This document shows positions 30,314-37,933 of a stretch of 47,855 nucleotides of DNA, one piece after another. Source of the stretch: Candidatus Wallbacteria bacterium GWC2_49_35 (GTDB lineage: Bacteria; Muiribacteriota; UBA9980); the NCBI GenBank assembly GCA_001791795.1, contig MGFH01000153.1, forward strand, positions 1 to 47,855. The letters run 5' to 3'. Position 1 is the first letter of the stretch, and each line of letters begins with the position of its first letter. Under the pieces are notes generated by a model. It was not told the DNA's origin. It saw nothing but the letters and a program-made list of their open reading frames with translations, and ran no database searches. Made by a program: the position numbers and the translations under genes.

Positions 30314-30739
30314 TTAATTTAAATTAGACCTGATTATGGTGACCTGATTTCCGTTGTCGTTGTAGGCGACGCTGGTCATCATATTGTTGATCATGAACAG
30401 GCCGCGCCCGCACAGCTCGTAACCGGTGAAATCGTCCCCGCCCCTGAGCCTGGTGCTTCCGCGCCAGTCGAAACCGGACCCCTGGTCTTTTATGGTTATT
30501 TCGACGCCGGCCGAGTTGATTTTATAAGTGATCTCTACAAGCAATTTTTTATTGTTCTTGTTGCCGTGCTTGATCGCGTTAGTAAGGCATTCGTCCAAAG
30601 CGACAGCTACGGCCATTTTTGACTCTTCGTCAAAATTATGGCCGGCCATTTCCAGAAGGACCGACTGCCTGACGGCTTGTATTTTCGCGATGTCGGAATT
30701 GATCGACAACCGCTTTTCGATGGTTACCGTTTCTACCAT
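30314..30739 (-). CDS. RsbW-like anti-sigma factor/ATP-binding regulator
   Basis: 141 residues forming a single GHKL ATPase domain of the RsbW/SpoIIAB class (HATPase_c_2). Visible motifs are the N box LDECLTNAIKHG (E50, N54), G1 box DQGSGFD (85-91) and G2 box GRGLFMI (111-117). Family members bind ATP and either phosphorylate an anti-sigma antagonist or sequester a sigma factor or other partner; no cognate sigma factor or STAS antagonist is in the window. The stop codon directly touches the stop of the convergent Ser/Thr kinase. There is no Shine-Dalgarno, and the -10 box lies 8 bases from the ATG, so the mRNA should be leaderless. Confidence 0.88.
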   Translation of the reverse strand: MVETVTIEKRLSINSDIAKIQAVRQSVLLEMAGHNFDEESKMAVAVALDECLTNAIKHGNKNNKKLLVEITYKINSAGVEITIKDQGSGFDWRGSTRLRGGDDFTGYELCGRGLFMINNMMTSVAYNDNGNQVTIIRSNLN

Positions 30740-30747
30740 ATCGATAT

Positions 30748-30776
30748 ATTATAATACATAATCCAACGAAAATCAA
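30748..30776 (-). promoter_or_regulatory. Promoter of the RsbW-like gene giving a leaderless mRNA
   Basis: On the minus strand, -35 TTGATT (30776-30771), 17-bp spacer and perfect -10 TATAAT (30753-30748). The predicted start near 30741 leaves one or two bases at most before the ATG at 30739. Confidence 0.75.
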
Positions 30777-30812
30777 TTTAAATATCTTTTTTATATCTTT
30801 TTTCGCTCAACG

Positions 30813-30909
30813 GTATTCAATAAATACGCAAAACGATAAACAGATGGTCGTTTGCCATCCAGCACGGTGCTCAATAAAAGCACAGCCGGACGGGGGCCGG
30901 CATTTTTTT
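30813..30909 (+). ncRNA. Candidate structured RNA with intrinsic terminator
   Basis: Four small perfect stems follow each other: GTATT/AATAC (30813-30827), GATGG/CCATC (30843-30859), GTGCT/AGCAC (30867-30883) and GCCGG/CCGGC (30885-30901), the last followed by seven T residues. AAACG (30831-30835) can also pair with CGTTT (30849-30853) inside the loop of the second stem, giving an alternative fold or pseudoknot. The terminator points along the plus strand although no plus-strand gene lies between the kinase and this site, so a short RNA made here is the simplest reading. I could not match it to a known riboswitch class, and no clear plus-strand promoter was found. Confidence 0.4.
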
Positions 30910-30933
30910 CGCTAAAGTAAATGAAAATTTGAA

Positions 30934-30960
30934 CGATAAAATATAGATTTCCGTTTATCG
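30934..30960 (+). promoter_or_regulatory. Inverted repeat, possible activator site upstream of the sigma54 promoter
   Basis: CGATAAA (30934-30940) and TTTATCG (30954-30960) form a perfect 7-bp inverted repeat with a 13-base spacer. Its centre is about 68 bp upstream of the predicted start of the sigma54-type promoter, close for an enhancer-binding protein but possible. Confidence 0.35.
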
Positions 30961-30988
30961 GACGGGCTTAAGAACCTTTTAAGATCTT

Positions 30989-31004
30989 TGGCATACTATA
31001 TGCT
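30989..31004 (+). promoter_or_regulatory. Sigma54-type (-24/-12) promoter candidate for the SPOR-domain gene
   Basis: TGGCAT-N5-ATGCT has GG and GC exactly 10 bases apart, as required for sigma54, and keeps most consensus bases. The start is predicted near 31015, with a leader of about 208 bases. No sigma70-type promoter was seen between here and the gene. Confidence 0.55.
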
Positions 31005-31027
31005 TTAATATGCTGACCAACTTTATG

Positions 31028-31096
31028 TAACCGCGGGCCGGACCGGAAAAAGAAAGCAGAGAATTGAGAATCCATACCGTTCAAAGGCCGCGGTTA
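31028..31096 (+). repeat. Long-range inverted repeat in the SPOR gene leader
   Basis: TAACCGCGG (31028-31036) is the exact reverse complement of CCGCGGTTA (31088-31096), with two further G-C pairs possible after a one-base bulge. It encloses about 50 bases, so the leader could fold into a closed domain. Function is unknown; it may be a regulatory leader. Confidence 0.5.
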
Positions 31097-31222
31097 AATA
31101 AAAGTTGTTGCTGTTGTAAGGAAACAGGGAAATTCAAAATTACTATAAAATATTGATCAGATTCCATTCTTATAACATAAATTTTACTTTAATTTAAGAG
31201 TTAATTTACAGGAGACTTCACC

Positions 31223-32008
31223 ATGAGATTTTTCGCATTATTTTTAATATTATTCATTATCGTGTTCATTTTTAATTACAATATCGGCTCCGCCTTCGCC
31301 AGCGCTTCCAATTCGCCTGACGCCTGGTCCAACGGCATCACCGACGCCGCCATCGAAAACCTTCCAGACGCCGATTCCCCTTATACCATTGAATGCGGCC
31401 CTTTTAAAAACCGCGAAAGCGCAAGGCCGGTAATCTACTCTCTGGCAGGCGAGCTTCAGACGCCCGGTTATTTCCATCTGATCCGCAAGGCAGAAGAAAC
31501 CCCACAGGACAATATTTTAGCGGTACGAGTCGGCAAATTCTCCAGCCTCGAGGAAGCGCAGGAAAAACTCGGCGGAGTGCAAAAGGCGCAATCTTATCCC
31601 AATCTCAAGATCGTATGCGCCGCGAACGGCAGCGACGAAATTAAAGACCTTGTCATGCTCGACGTTTTATACGAAGAATACGACGAAGGTTCTCGCTATA
31701 CCGGTCGTCTCGTCCTGGCATGCACCCCCGAGATACCTCATTCAGTCAAAAATTTCATAAATTACTCGTCCGAAAAAAACGAAGTGAGAATACCCATACA
31801 CCTCACCAGAATATCTTCCAACGCCAACGCCGCGATCAAACGCATCAGAAATCAGCAGCACCAGCTAATAAAAGACATCGACGTTGAATTCGACGAGCAG
31901 TTCGGCTGCCATGTGCTGATATTCAAAATGAAACGCAGGATCGAAATCGCCAGGATCAGCCAGTACGCGCCGATCATCGCTATCGATTTCGAAAAAATGC
32001 CCAACTGA
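31223..32008 (+). CDS. Exported SPOR-domain-like protein
   Basis: 261 residues; CAGGAGAC precedes the ATG. A signal peptide covers about 1-27 (hydrophobic run, then SAFASA). Residues about 52-135 resemble a SPOR domain, with the two half-repeats YTIECGPFKNRESA and LAVRVGKFSSLEEAQEKL and a terminal strand LKIVCA. SPOR domains bind denuded peptidoglycan, so a periplasmic cell-wall role is likely. Residues 150-261 are a separate beta-rich domain (AMIN-like in strand pattern, weak call). It stands alone behind a sigma54-type promoter and a long structured leader, which suggests conditional expression. Confidence 0.75.
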   Translation: MRFFALFLILFIIVFIFNYNIGSAFASASNSPDAWSNGITDAAIENLPDADSPYTIECGPFKNRESARPVIYSLAGELQTPGYFHLIRKAEETPQDNILAVRVGKFSSLEEAQEKLGGVQKAQSYPNLKIVCAANGSDEIKDLVMLDVLYEEYDEGSRYTGRLVLACTPEIPHSVKNFINYSSEKNEVRIPIHLTRISSNANAAIKRIRNQQHQLIKDIDVEFDEQFGCHVLIFKMKRRIEIARISQYAPIIAIDFEKMPN

Positions 32009-32014
32009 TAAAAC

Positions 32015-32049
32015 AGTGCATAGTTTACAGTGCATAGTGCATAGTAATA
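32015..32049. repeat. Degenerate heptamer tandem repeat
   Basis: Five consecutive 7-base units begin with AGT: AGTGCAT, AGTTTAC, AGTGCAT, AGTGCAT, AGTAATA. This resembles the short tandemly repeated heptamers found between genes in several bacterial genomes. It begins six bases after the SPOR gene stop. Confidence 0.75.
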
Positions 32050-32095
32050 TACGGACAAACAAAAACAGAAAAAATACAAATACAAATAATAAAAG

Positions 32096-32132
32096 AAAAG
32101 CGGCGCCGTGATATGCGGAGCCGCTTTTTATT
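32096..32132. terminator. Bidirectional terminator between convergent genes
   Basis: AAAAGCGGC (32096-32104) pairs with GCCGCTTTT (32120-32128). T-runs follow on the plus strand and, read on the minus strand, CTTTTCTTTTATTATTT. It serves the SPOR gene and probably the convergent FecR-like gene. Confidence 0.8.
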
Positions 32133-32241
32133 TTAAATTCGGACGGAGTCTATCTAAACCCGAATATATTTATATTGACATAAACTTAAAATTTATAGTT
32201 CCCCGCCGCCGCGGCGGAGATGAAAAAACTATCCGACAAAA

Positions 32242-33504
32242 CTATCTGCTGAAATTCTTTAACTTTTCGAGATATTCCGCGGCCTCTACGACTTTATGCG
32301 TAATTAAACGCCCGAACCAAATGCCCGACTCCGACGGATCTATTTTGACCGGCCCGGCCTCGGCCTGGTTCATCGAAACGAGCTTGCCGGCGTCGCTTAT
32401 CTCTATTATAAGAGATTGGCCGGCGCCAAGGGACCTTCCCGCGGCGATGCCTGATTCGAAGCCCACTTCGGCGCTTCCTTCGTGAGCGCTTAGTTTGATG
32501 ACTGAGCGGTTGGAGGAGTCGGAAGGCTGATTCGACAGCGAAAATAATCCGCTTTTAACTTTAAGCTTCACGAAATTTCCGCCGTATATGGTCGTATCTG
32601 AAGACTGCTGCTCGGCTTTTACAAGTATCTCTCCGCGCTCGAGTTTCAGATTCGCCATATTCAAAAATTCCAATCTGCTTTTCTGATTGACGAAACCGAT
32701 CGTGCCGTCATTGAGTTTGAAGCAGGTTATCCCTTCGTTGGTTTCCAGGACCTGATTATATTTTACGAGAGGGGTTTTGAACAGAGGGGCCTTCTCCCTG
32801 GCATTTTTGACGCCCACTATGCCCGTCGTGGTTTCATAAAGGCTCAGATATTCGCCTATGCAGTCGGCGCCCTTGCCCAGGCTCACGAGACTGTCGTCCA
32901 GAGGCTCCGCAAGTTCGGTTTTGAACATGAAGGTCTTGATGAAAAAATTAATATCGCCTTCGGAATTGGTGAAGTCGGACCTCGTCGGATAATAAAAAAT
33001 TGCCGCGTATATCCGCGCGTCGCGCGCCGCGGTTTTTTTTATGTCCTGCGCCAAAATGACGCGCACGTTCGAAAGATCGTTCCTGTCCTTGTAAATAATG
33101 TCGCGAAACGCGATGTCGTTGTGGCTGAACTCGTTTTTGAGAAACACCGTGTTGGCCTTGTCCATCGTTATTTTTTCTATCATGACCTCGTACGCCCTGC
33201 CGATGTCATCGCCATACATCTTCGCTTCAAGAGGGCTTATGCTCAGAAGCACGTTCTGGCTGTCGTTTTCGATGATCAGCGACATCGCGGGAGTCAGATT
33301 GAAAAATAGCTGCTCGTTCAAGGGATTGTCGAACCAGCCGGCCGATTTGAGCGAAAAATTAAAAAGGCCTTCGGGATGGACGAAATGCATCGCGGCTGAA
33401 GCGGGAGCCGCGAAACACGCCGAAAATGCCACAAGCATTATCAGCAGAGCGGAAAGCGGACCAAAGCCGATCTTAACGGCTGAAAAAAGATTATTACGGA
33501 CCAT
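32242..33504 (-). CDS. Exported FecR-like domain protein
   Basis: 420 residues; ATG with CAGGAG upstream. The N-terminal signal peptide spans about 1-38 (hydrophobic core, ending APASAA). Residues 40-200 form an unrecognised alpha/beta domain. Residues about 240-390 resemble a FecR-type beta domain, with motifs LFKTPLVKYNQVLETNEG, KLNDGTIGFVNQKSRLEF, LERGEILV and LSAHEGSAEVGFESG, the last two matching the usual order of this family. In this context the domain is probably a periplasmic or surface structural module rather than an anti-sigma factor: there is no sigma gene nearby and the protein is exported. It is the last gene of a minus-strand run after UppP. Confidence 0.75.
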   Translation of the reverse strand: MVRNNLFSAVKIGFGPLSALLIMLVAFSACFAAPASAAMHFVHPEGLFNFSLKSAGWFDNPLNEQLFFNLTPAMSLIIENDSQNVLLSISPLEAKMYGDDIGRAYEVMIEKITMDKANTVFLKNEFSHNDIAFRDIIYKDRNDLSNVRVILAQDIKKTAARDARIYAAIFYYPTRSDFTNSEGDINFFIKTFMFKTELAEPLDDSLVSLGKGADCIGEYLSLYETTTGIVGVKNAREKAPLFKTPLVKYNQVLETNEGITCFKLNDGTIGFVNQKSRLEFLNMANLKLERGEILVKAEQQSSDTTIYGGNFVKLKVKSGLFSLSNQPSDSSNRSVIKLSAHEGSAEVGFESGIAAGRSLGAGQSLIIEISDAGKLVSMNQAEAGPVKIDPSESGIWFGRLITHKVVEAAEYLEKLKNFSR

Positions 33505-33576
33505 AAAATCACTCCTGTATAATTAATTTAACTTCATTTTTCATTTCTATTAATTTGATGATAATTTGCCGATATT

Positions 33577-34401
33577 CTATTTTCTCCCCGTGAGAAAAAA
33601 ATATATTATTGCGAAAGCGCCGAATATGAAGCGGTACACGGCGAACGCCTTAAACCCTCTGGTCTGTATGAATTTCAGCATGAAACTTATCGCGAGGTAT
33701 CCGACAACCGCCGCGCTTAAAACCCCCGCGCCGAACTGGGCGGCCGAAACGCCTTCGAGTCCGGTTTTGGCGATCTTCACGCCCTTTAAAACGCCTGCGC
33801 CCGTTATTATCGGAATCGAAAGCAGGAATGAAAAACGCGCGGCCGCGTCGCTGGTAAAGCCGAGCAGAAGCGCGGCCGTTATGGTCGTGCCGGAACGCGA
33901 AAAACCCGGCACCAGGGCGAGCGCCTGGGCGAGCCCTATCAGGATGGAGCTTTTCAGCGTGATACCCTCCAGGCCCAGCGTTTTTTTGCCGTACTTATCG
34001 GAGACCAGAAGCACGAAGCCCATTAAGATGAGCAGCAGCGATATCAGATTGACCGAATCGCGAACCGAGTTCTCTATGACGTCTTCGAAAGCTTTGCCGG
34101 CGATGGCCCCCGGGATGGTGGCCAGTATTATGTAATAACACAGGCGCGACTCGAATGAGACCGAAAACGAGCGTTTGCGGACCGACTCAACGAAAGCGCG
34201 CAGGAGCTTGATAATATCTTCGCGGAAATACACCGTCACGGCCGCGAGCGTACCCAGATGAAGGGAAACGTCGAACGCCTGACCGAAATCATCCCAGTTC
34301 AAAATTTTAGGAACCAGGATCAGGTGCGCAGAGCTGGATATGGGAAGAAATTCCCCCAGCCCCTGTATTATGCCGAGCGTTATGGACTGAATGAACTGCA
34401 T
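33577..34401 (-). CDS. uppP: Undecaprenyl-diphosphatase
   Basis: 274 residues, a normal length for the UppP/BacA family. It dephosphorylates undecaprenyl diphosphate at the inner membrane to recycle the lipid carrier for peptidoglycan and other polymers, and its overproduction can give bacitracin resistance. Several hydrophobic helices are present. Family motifs are GLGEFLPISSSAH (E17, H26) near the N-terminus and PGFSRSGTT (165-173). GGAGGT lies just before the ATG. It is followed on the minus strand by the FecR-like gene 72 bases away. Confidence 0.96.
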   Translation of the reverse strand: MQFIQSITLGIIQGLGEFLPISSSAHLILVPKILNWDDFGQAFDVSLHLGTLAAVTVYFREDIIKLLRAFVESVRKRSFSVSFESRLCYYIILATIPGAIAGKAFEDVIENSVRDSVNLISLLLILMGFVLLVSDKYGKKTLGLEGITLKSSILIGLAQALALVPGFSRSGTTITAALLLGFTSDAAARFSFLLSIPIITGAGVLKGVKIAKTGLEGVSAAQFGAGVLSAAVVGYLAISFMLKFIQTRGFKAFAVYRFIFGAFAIIYFFLTGRK

Positions 34402-34414
34402 GAGACCTCCGATT

Positions 34415-34437
34415 TTTAAAAACTCGCTCCGAAAGCG
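34415..34437 (-). terminator. Weak terminator after the KAP NTPase gene
   Basis: Read on the minus strand, CGCT-TTCGG-AGCG is followed by AGTTTTTAAAAAT. The stem is only 4 bp, so termination may be partial and UppP may be reached by read-through. Confidence 0.35.
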
Positions 34438-34491
34438 CGCCGGCCCAAAGCAGCCGCTTCAACGGGAGTTTAGTTAGTTTTTTATTTTCAC

Positions 34492-36687
34492 TTAAATATT
34501 GTTTTTGTTATTAAAAGCGTTGTACGAGTTAAAAAACAAATAGGCCGCGCGCTCCTCCTGTGAATCGTTGGAAATGGATTTCAGCGAAACGCCGTAAACG
34601 TGCTTCAGGGCGTTATGCACCACGCGGACGTCGACCGCCCTGGCTATGGCCTGGTAAGCCTCGCAGTCGGATTCCGGGCACGCGTCGTCGCGGCCGCCGT
34701 CCGTTCCGAACGCCGGCTCGATGAAGCACTTCAAAAAATCAAGAACGCGTTTTTCCTTTCCCTCGAAAGTGCCGGCTACGTATTTTGACGTTTCCTCGCG
34801 AGATTCGCGGTGGGCCCAGAAATGAAGAAGCCGCTGGGCGTCTTCAGGGAAACTGATATAAAGCGGAGCTTTATGGGCCTCGCGCTTTATCCTCTCGAGA
34901 AGGAGCTCGGCCAGCTCGTGTTCGTCTTCTATCGGCAGGATGCGGTTCAGCTCGCCCTTCTCGTCGGTCGTTTTGAACCATTTGAAGCATTCGAGCGAGA
35001 ACGGAAGGGGATCGGCCTCCGATATTATCGCGCGGGCCGTTTCGTTCCTCAGGCTTATCGACGAGATATTGCGGACGAACTGGCCGATGAGTATGCCTGC
35101 CTGCGAGAACGCCGTGGTGAATGAAAAAGCTGTCCTGGGACGGCTGAACGAACCTCCGAGCTTCGAGACGGCTATCGCGAGATTTATATTCAGCGCTTCC
35201 GATATCTTCTTCTCTTTTTTCATGAGTTTTAAAATAAGGTTTTCGGCGCTTTTACGGGCGAGCATTTTTTCGAGCTCGCGGGCGATATCGTCTACAGTGC
35301 CGTGGCGGGCGCGCTCGAGAAGCGTTTCGATCTCCGCGTCGTTGACGGAGTCTTCCGAGACCGTATATGTGAAGTAGCGTGAAAAATGCTCCTCGGAGCA
35401 GATCCGGCGCTCGCGGCCCCACTTTTCCTCCCATTCGCTGCCGTAGTGAAAATTGTCGAGTATTCCGCACAGCTTGGGAAACAATATCTTCAAAAGATAT
35501 TTGGCGGCCTCGCTTTCGTCGGTCGTGAGGCCCTCCAGGCCTTTATTTATAACGTCGAGCGTTTTCTGGCGTATGACCTGCTCGTAGTTCAGATATAAAT
35601 TCAGTTTTCCACCCAGGAATATTTCGGCGTTGTCGCGTATAACATCGTATAGCATAGGATAAAATACCCTTATGCCCTCAATGAGCATGAGGTCGGACAG
35701 GTTGACGCGGCCCTTGAGTATCGGCATCGAAAAGCCCAGAACGTTGCGGTAGCACTTCGCGATGCGCGGAGTCTGCAGTTTTATTTCAATACCGTAAACG
35801 AAGTGGACGACGAAGGCCTGCGCCTCGTCCTCGCTGAGCCTGATGCAGGTCTCCCTGAGAACCTCGTCGACGCAGTCGAAAAAGAACTTTCTGAGCGAGA
35901 GTTTATCGGCGGTCGGAAGATAAAGCGGCACCTGGACGATCTTTTCAAGAAAGCTCCGCCCCGCGTCACGGATGCCTCCGGTGCCGTATTTTTCGCCCAG
36001 CGCGGCGGAAACCATTTCTTCGTCGAAGGCCAGAACGTATGCCGTATGGTTGAAATCGGCGGAAAGTTTTACCAGCTTGAAGATGTTTTGTATCTCGCAG
36101 CGGTCGAGACGGTCAATGTCGTCCATAAGAATGACTATGCGCTTGTTTTCTTCGTTCAAAAAATTTTCTATGCGCTTGCGCACGTCCTCGAGCTCGACCG
36201 AGGAGAGGACCTTGGCGATATTTTTCATCCCTTCGCCCGGCGACAGCTCGAATACGAAAGGCATCGACACAGAAAGAGGCGCCAGAATGCCCGCGTAATG
36301 GGCGAACCACTGGCCTATTTTCTCCTTGTAGGAAACCGCCGACCGACCGAGCGCGTCGGCTATGGTTTTAAAGAAATTCTGCAGCAGGTGGACCTCGTCG
36401 CTGAAACGCCAGGGGTTGAACCGGACGCATATAATGCCGGGGTCGGCGTTGAGCTCTTTTTCTATGAAATTCAGCACGGTGGTCTTTCCCTCACCCCACG
36501 CGCCATAAATGGCCACTACAAGACTTCCCGGATCGCGGCGCGAACAGATCGTGCCGGCGACGCGGCGGGCGAAATTCCACCGTTTGAACCTGTCTTCGGA
36601 AGGATCGTCAATAGGGACGTCCGAAGCGAAAACGTTAGTTCCGCCCGGGCTGAACTTTTTACCTGTTTTGATTTTATCTTTTGACAT
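34492..36687 (-). CDS. KAP-family P-loop NTPase
   Basis: 731 residues. Walker A is GAWGEGKT (62-69), the KAP-typical RFNPWRF follows (89-95), and Walker B is IVILMDDIDRLD (184-195). Many KAP proteins carry transmembrane helices between Walker A and B; here only a short moderately hydrophobic stretch (about 133-147) lies there, so the protein is probably soluble or peripheral. The C-terminal 400 residues are helical and unrecognised. KAP NTPases are associated with membrane-complex organisation and, in some bacteria, phage exclusion or defence, but no partner gene of that kind is adjacent. Only a weak Shine-Dalgarno is seen. Confidence 0.88.
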   Translation of the reverse strand: MSKDKIKTGKKFSPGGTNVFASDVPIDDPSEDRFKRWNFARRVAGTICSRRDPGSLVVAIYGAWGEGKTTVLNFIEKELNADPGIICVRFNPWRFSDEVHLLQNFFKTIADALGRSAVSYKEKIGQWFAHYAGILAPLSVSMPFVFELSPGEGMKNIAKVLSSVELEDVRKRIENFLNEENKRIVILMDDIDRLDRCEIQNIFKLVKLSADFNHTAYVLAFDEEMVSAALGEKYGTGGIRDAGRSFLEKIVQVPLYLPTADKLSLRKFFFDCVDEVLRETCIRLSEDEAQAFVVHFVYGIEIKLQTPRIAKCYRNVLGFSMPILKGRVNLSDLMLIEGIRVFYPMLYDVIRDNAEIFLGGKLNLYLNYEQVIRQKTLDVINKGLEGLTTDESEAAKYLLKILFPKLCGILDNFHYGSEWEEKWGRERRICSEEHFSRYFTYTVSEDSVNDAEIETLLERARHGTVDDIARELEKMLARKSAENLILKLMKKEKKISEALNINLAIAVSKLGGSFSRPRTAFSFTTAFSQAGILIGQFVRNISSISLRNETARAIISEADPLPFSLECFKWFKTTDEKGELNRILPIEDEHELAELLLERIKREAHKAPLYISFPEDAQRLLHFWAHRESREETSKYVAGTFEGKEKRVLDFLKCFIEPAFGTDGGRDDACPESDCEAYQAIARAVDVRVVHNALKHVYGVSLKSISNDSQEERAAYLFFNSYNAFNNKNNI

Positions 36688-36760
36688 TTAATACACTCTG
36701 CTGATATACATATCGGTTTATCATAATATTTTAATTTAACAACGGGCGTCGAGCGCGGCG

Positions 36761-37756
36761 CTAAAATTCCGCCGAAGCGGCGGCCGTCGGAACGCCTCCA
36801 GCCTTCTCGAGCGACGATTTAAGAGAGCGGAACATTTCCGGCGCGTCAAAGCCCGCGGCGGCGTTAATGACCCCGCCGGCCATATTGTGGTGGCCGCCGC
36901 CGAATCCCCTGCCGTTGAGCAGCTCCTGGATTATGTTAGCGGCGTTCCAGCATTTATTCTCGCTCCTGAGCGAAAATATTACCTTGCCTTCGTATTCGGC
37001 GCACAGCATGACGAAGACGACCTCTTCGAGCGCGAGGAAAAAATCGGCCATTATTCCCAGCAGGTTCTGCGAACAGCCGGTTTTAAGAAAGCAGAAGGCC
37101 GCGCCGTCTGCTATTTTGATGTTTTCGATAGCGTATTTAAAATAGCGCAGATCCGCAGTCTCTATGCAGTTTCTGACCATGCTCTGCACGAACTCGTTAT
37201 CGGCTATGGAAAAAAGAGAAAAGTAGGCCTTGACGTCGTCTTCGGTTATGTTTCGCATAAGGATGGCGGTGTCGACGCATAGGCCTATCATCAGGGCGGT
37301 CGCGGTAACGCGGTCGATCGGCACGGCGAGCGCTTCGAAATATGTATAAATGATGGTCGAGCACGAGCCGCAGGCGGGACGGATATCGATAAATGGAATA
37401 TCTTCGACGCGGCTCGTATCGTGGTGGTCTACCACGCCTATCAGAACCGAGTTTTTAAGTTCCTTCATGTTCTTGTTGCCGCGGCATCCGTCGACCATTA
37501 TCACGGCCGCGCCGGCCGCGTCGTCGATTTCGCGAACTTTGTGAGCGGCTATATCGAGCTTTTTAACCATATTCGCCAGGGAGGCCCGCGTTATATCGCC
37601 GTCGTAGATTATATATGATTCGACGCCGAAGTACTCGAGCAGCGTTTTCATGCCAAAGGCGGCAGCGAGCGCGTCATGGTCGGGGAAATTATGGGTCTGT
37701 ATGTAAACGCTTTTATATTTTTTTGCGCAGTTTATCAGATCGGTTATTGCGGCCAT
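36761..37756 (-). CDS. DHH-family phosphoesterase (NrnA-like)
   Basis: 331 residues from the ATG at 37756, chosen because GAGGTG lies five bases upstream; an in-frame GTG at 37762 would overlap that site. DHH motifs are present: FPDHDA (24-29), VDG (88-90), VVDHHD (108-113), and the DHHA1-type GGGHHNMAGG near the C-terminus. These residues bind the metal ions that hydrolyse phosphodiester or phosphate bonds. By size and layout it resembles NrnA-type enzymes that degrade oligoribonucleotides or pAp; a cyclic-di-nucleotide or linear-dinucleotide substrate is possible. No membrane or GGDEF-like segment is present. Confidence 0.9.
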   Translation of the reverse strand: MAAITDLINCAKKYKSVYIQTHNFPDHDALAAAFGMKTLLEYFGVESYIIYDGDITRASLANMVKKLDIAAHKVREIDDAAGAAVIMVDGCRGNKNMKELKNSVLIGVVDHHDTSRVEDIPFIDIRPACGSCSTIIYTYFEALAVPIDRVTATALMIGLCVDTAILMRNITEDDVKAYFSLFSIADNEFVQSMVRNCIETADLRYFKYAIENIKIADGAAFCFLKTGCSQNLLGIMADFFLALEEVVFVMLCAEYEGKVIFSLRSENKCWNAANIIQELLNGRGFGGGHHNMAGGVINAAAGFDAPEMFRSLKSSLEKAGGVPTAAASAEF

Positions 37757-37786
37757 TGCCACCTCGCACGATATTTACTGTGATTT

Positions 37787-37815
37787 ATTTTATCAGATAA
37801 TCGCAAATAAATCAA
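37787..37815 (-). promoter_or_regulatory. Promoter of the DHH phosphoesterase gene
   Basis: On the minus strand, -35 TTGATT (37815-37810), 17-bp spacer, and -10 TAAAAT (37792-37787) with a TG extension (TGATAAAAT). The start is near 37780, about 25 bases before the ATG. Confidence 0.7.
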
Positions 37816-37833
37816 CACTTTTAAATCAAGTAA

Positions 37834-37863
37834 GAAGCAGGCGCCCCCGGGGGCGCCTGCTTC
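37834..37863. terminator. Perfect 30-base palindrome, likely terminator of the arginine decarboxylase gene
   Basis: A 15-bp arm (GAAGCAGGCGCCCCC) is followed with no spacer by its exact complement. On the minus strand it is followed by a weakly T-rich stretch (TTACTTGATTT). A second hairpin, TCCGGC-AA-GCCGGA, lies at 37868-37881. Termination is the simplest role, but the missing strong T-run is unusual for so stable a stem. Confidence 0.6.
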
Positions 37864-37933
37864 GTGATCCGGCAAGCCGGAATTTATTTTTTGCTGAAGT
37901 TCTGGTAAAATTAAAAAGGCGCGCGATCCGCGG

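Noticed and set aside
30813-30909. Cyclic-di-GMP (GEMM) riboswitch
   Set aside because: CGCAAAAC and AGCCGG recall parts of that motif, but the paired conserved GCAAA segments and their order are absent, so I do not assign the class.
35803-36684. 293-codon plus-strand frame antisense to the KAP NTPase
   Set aside because: The minus-strand frame carries Walker A, Walker B and the NPWRF motif; the plus-strand translation shows no family features.
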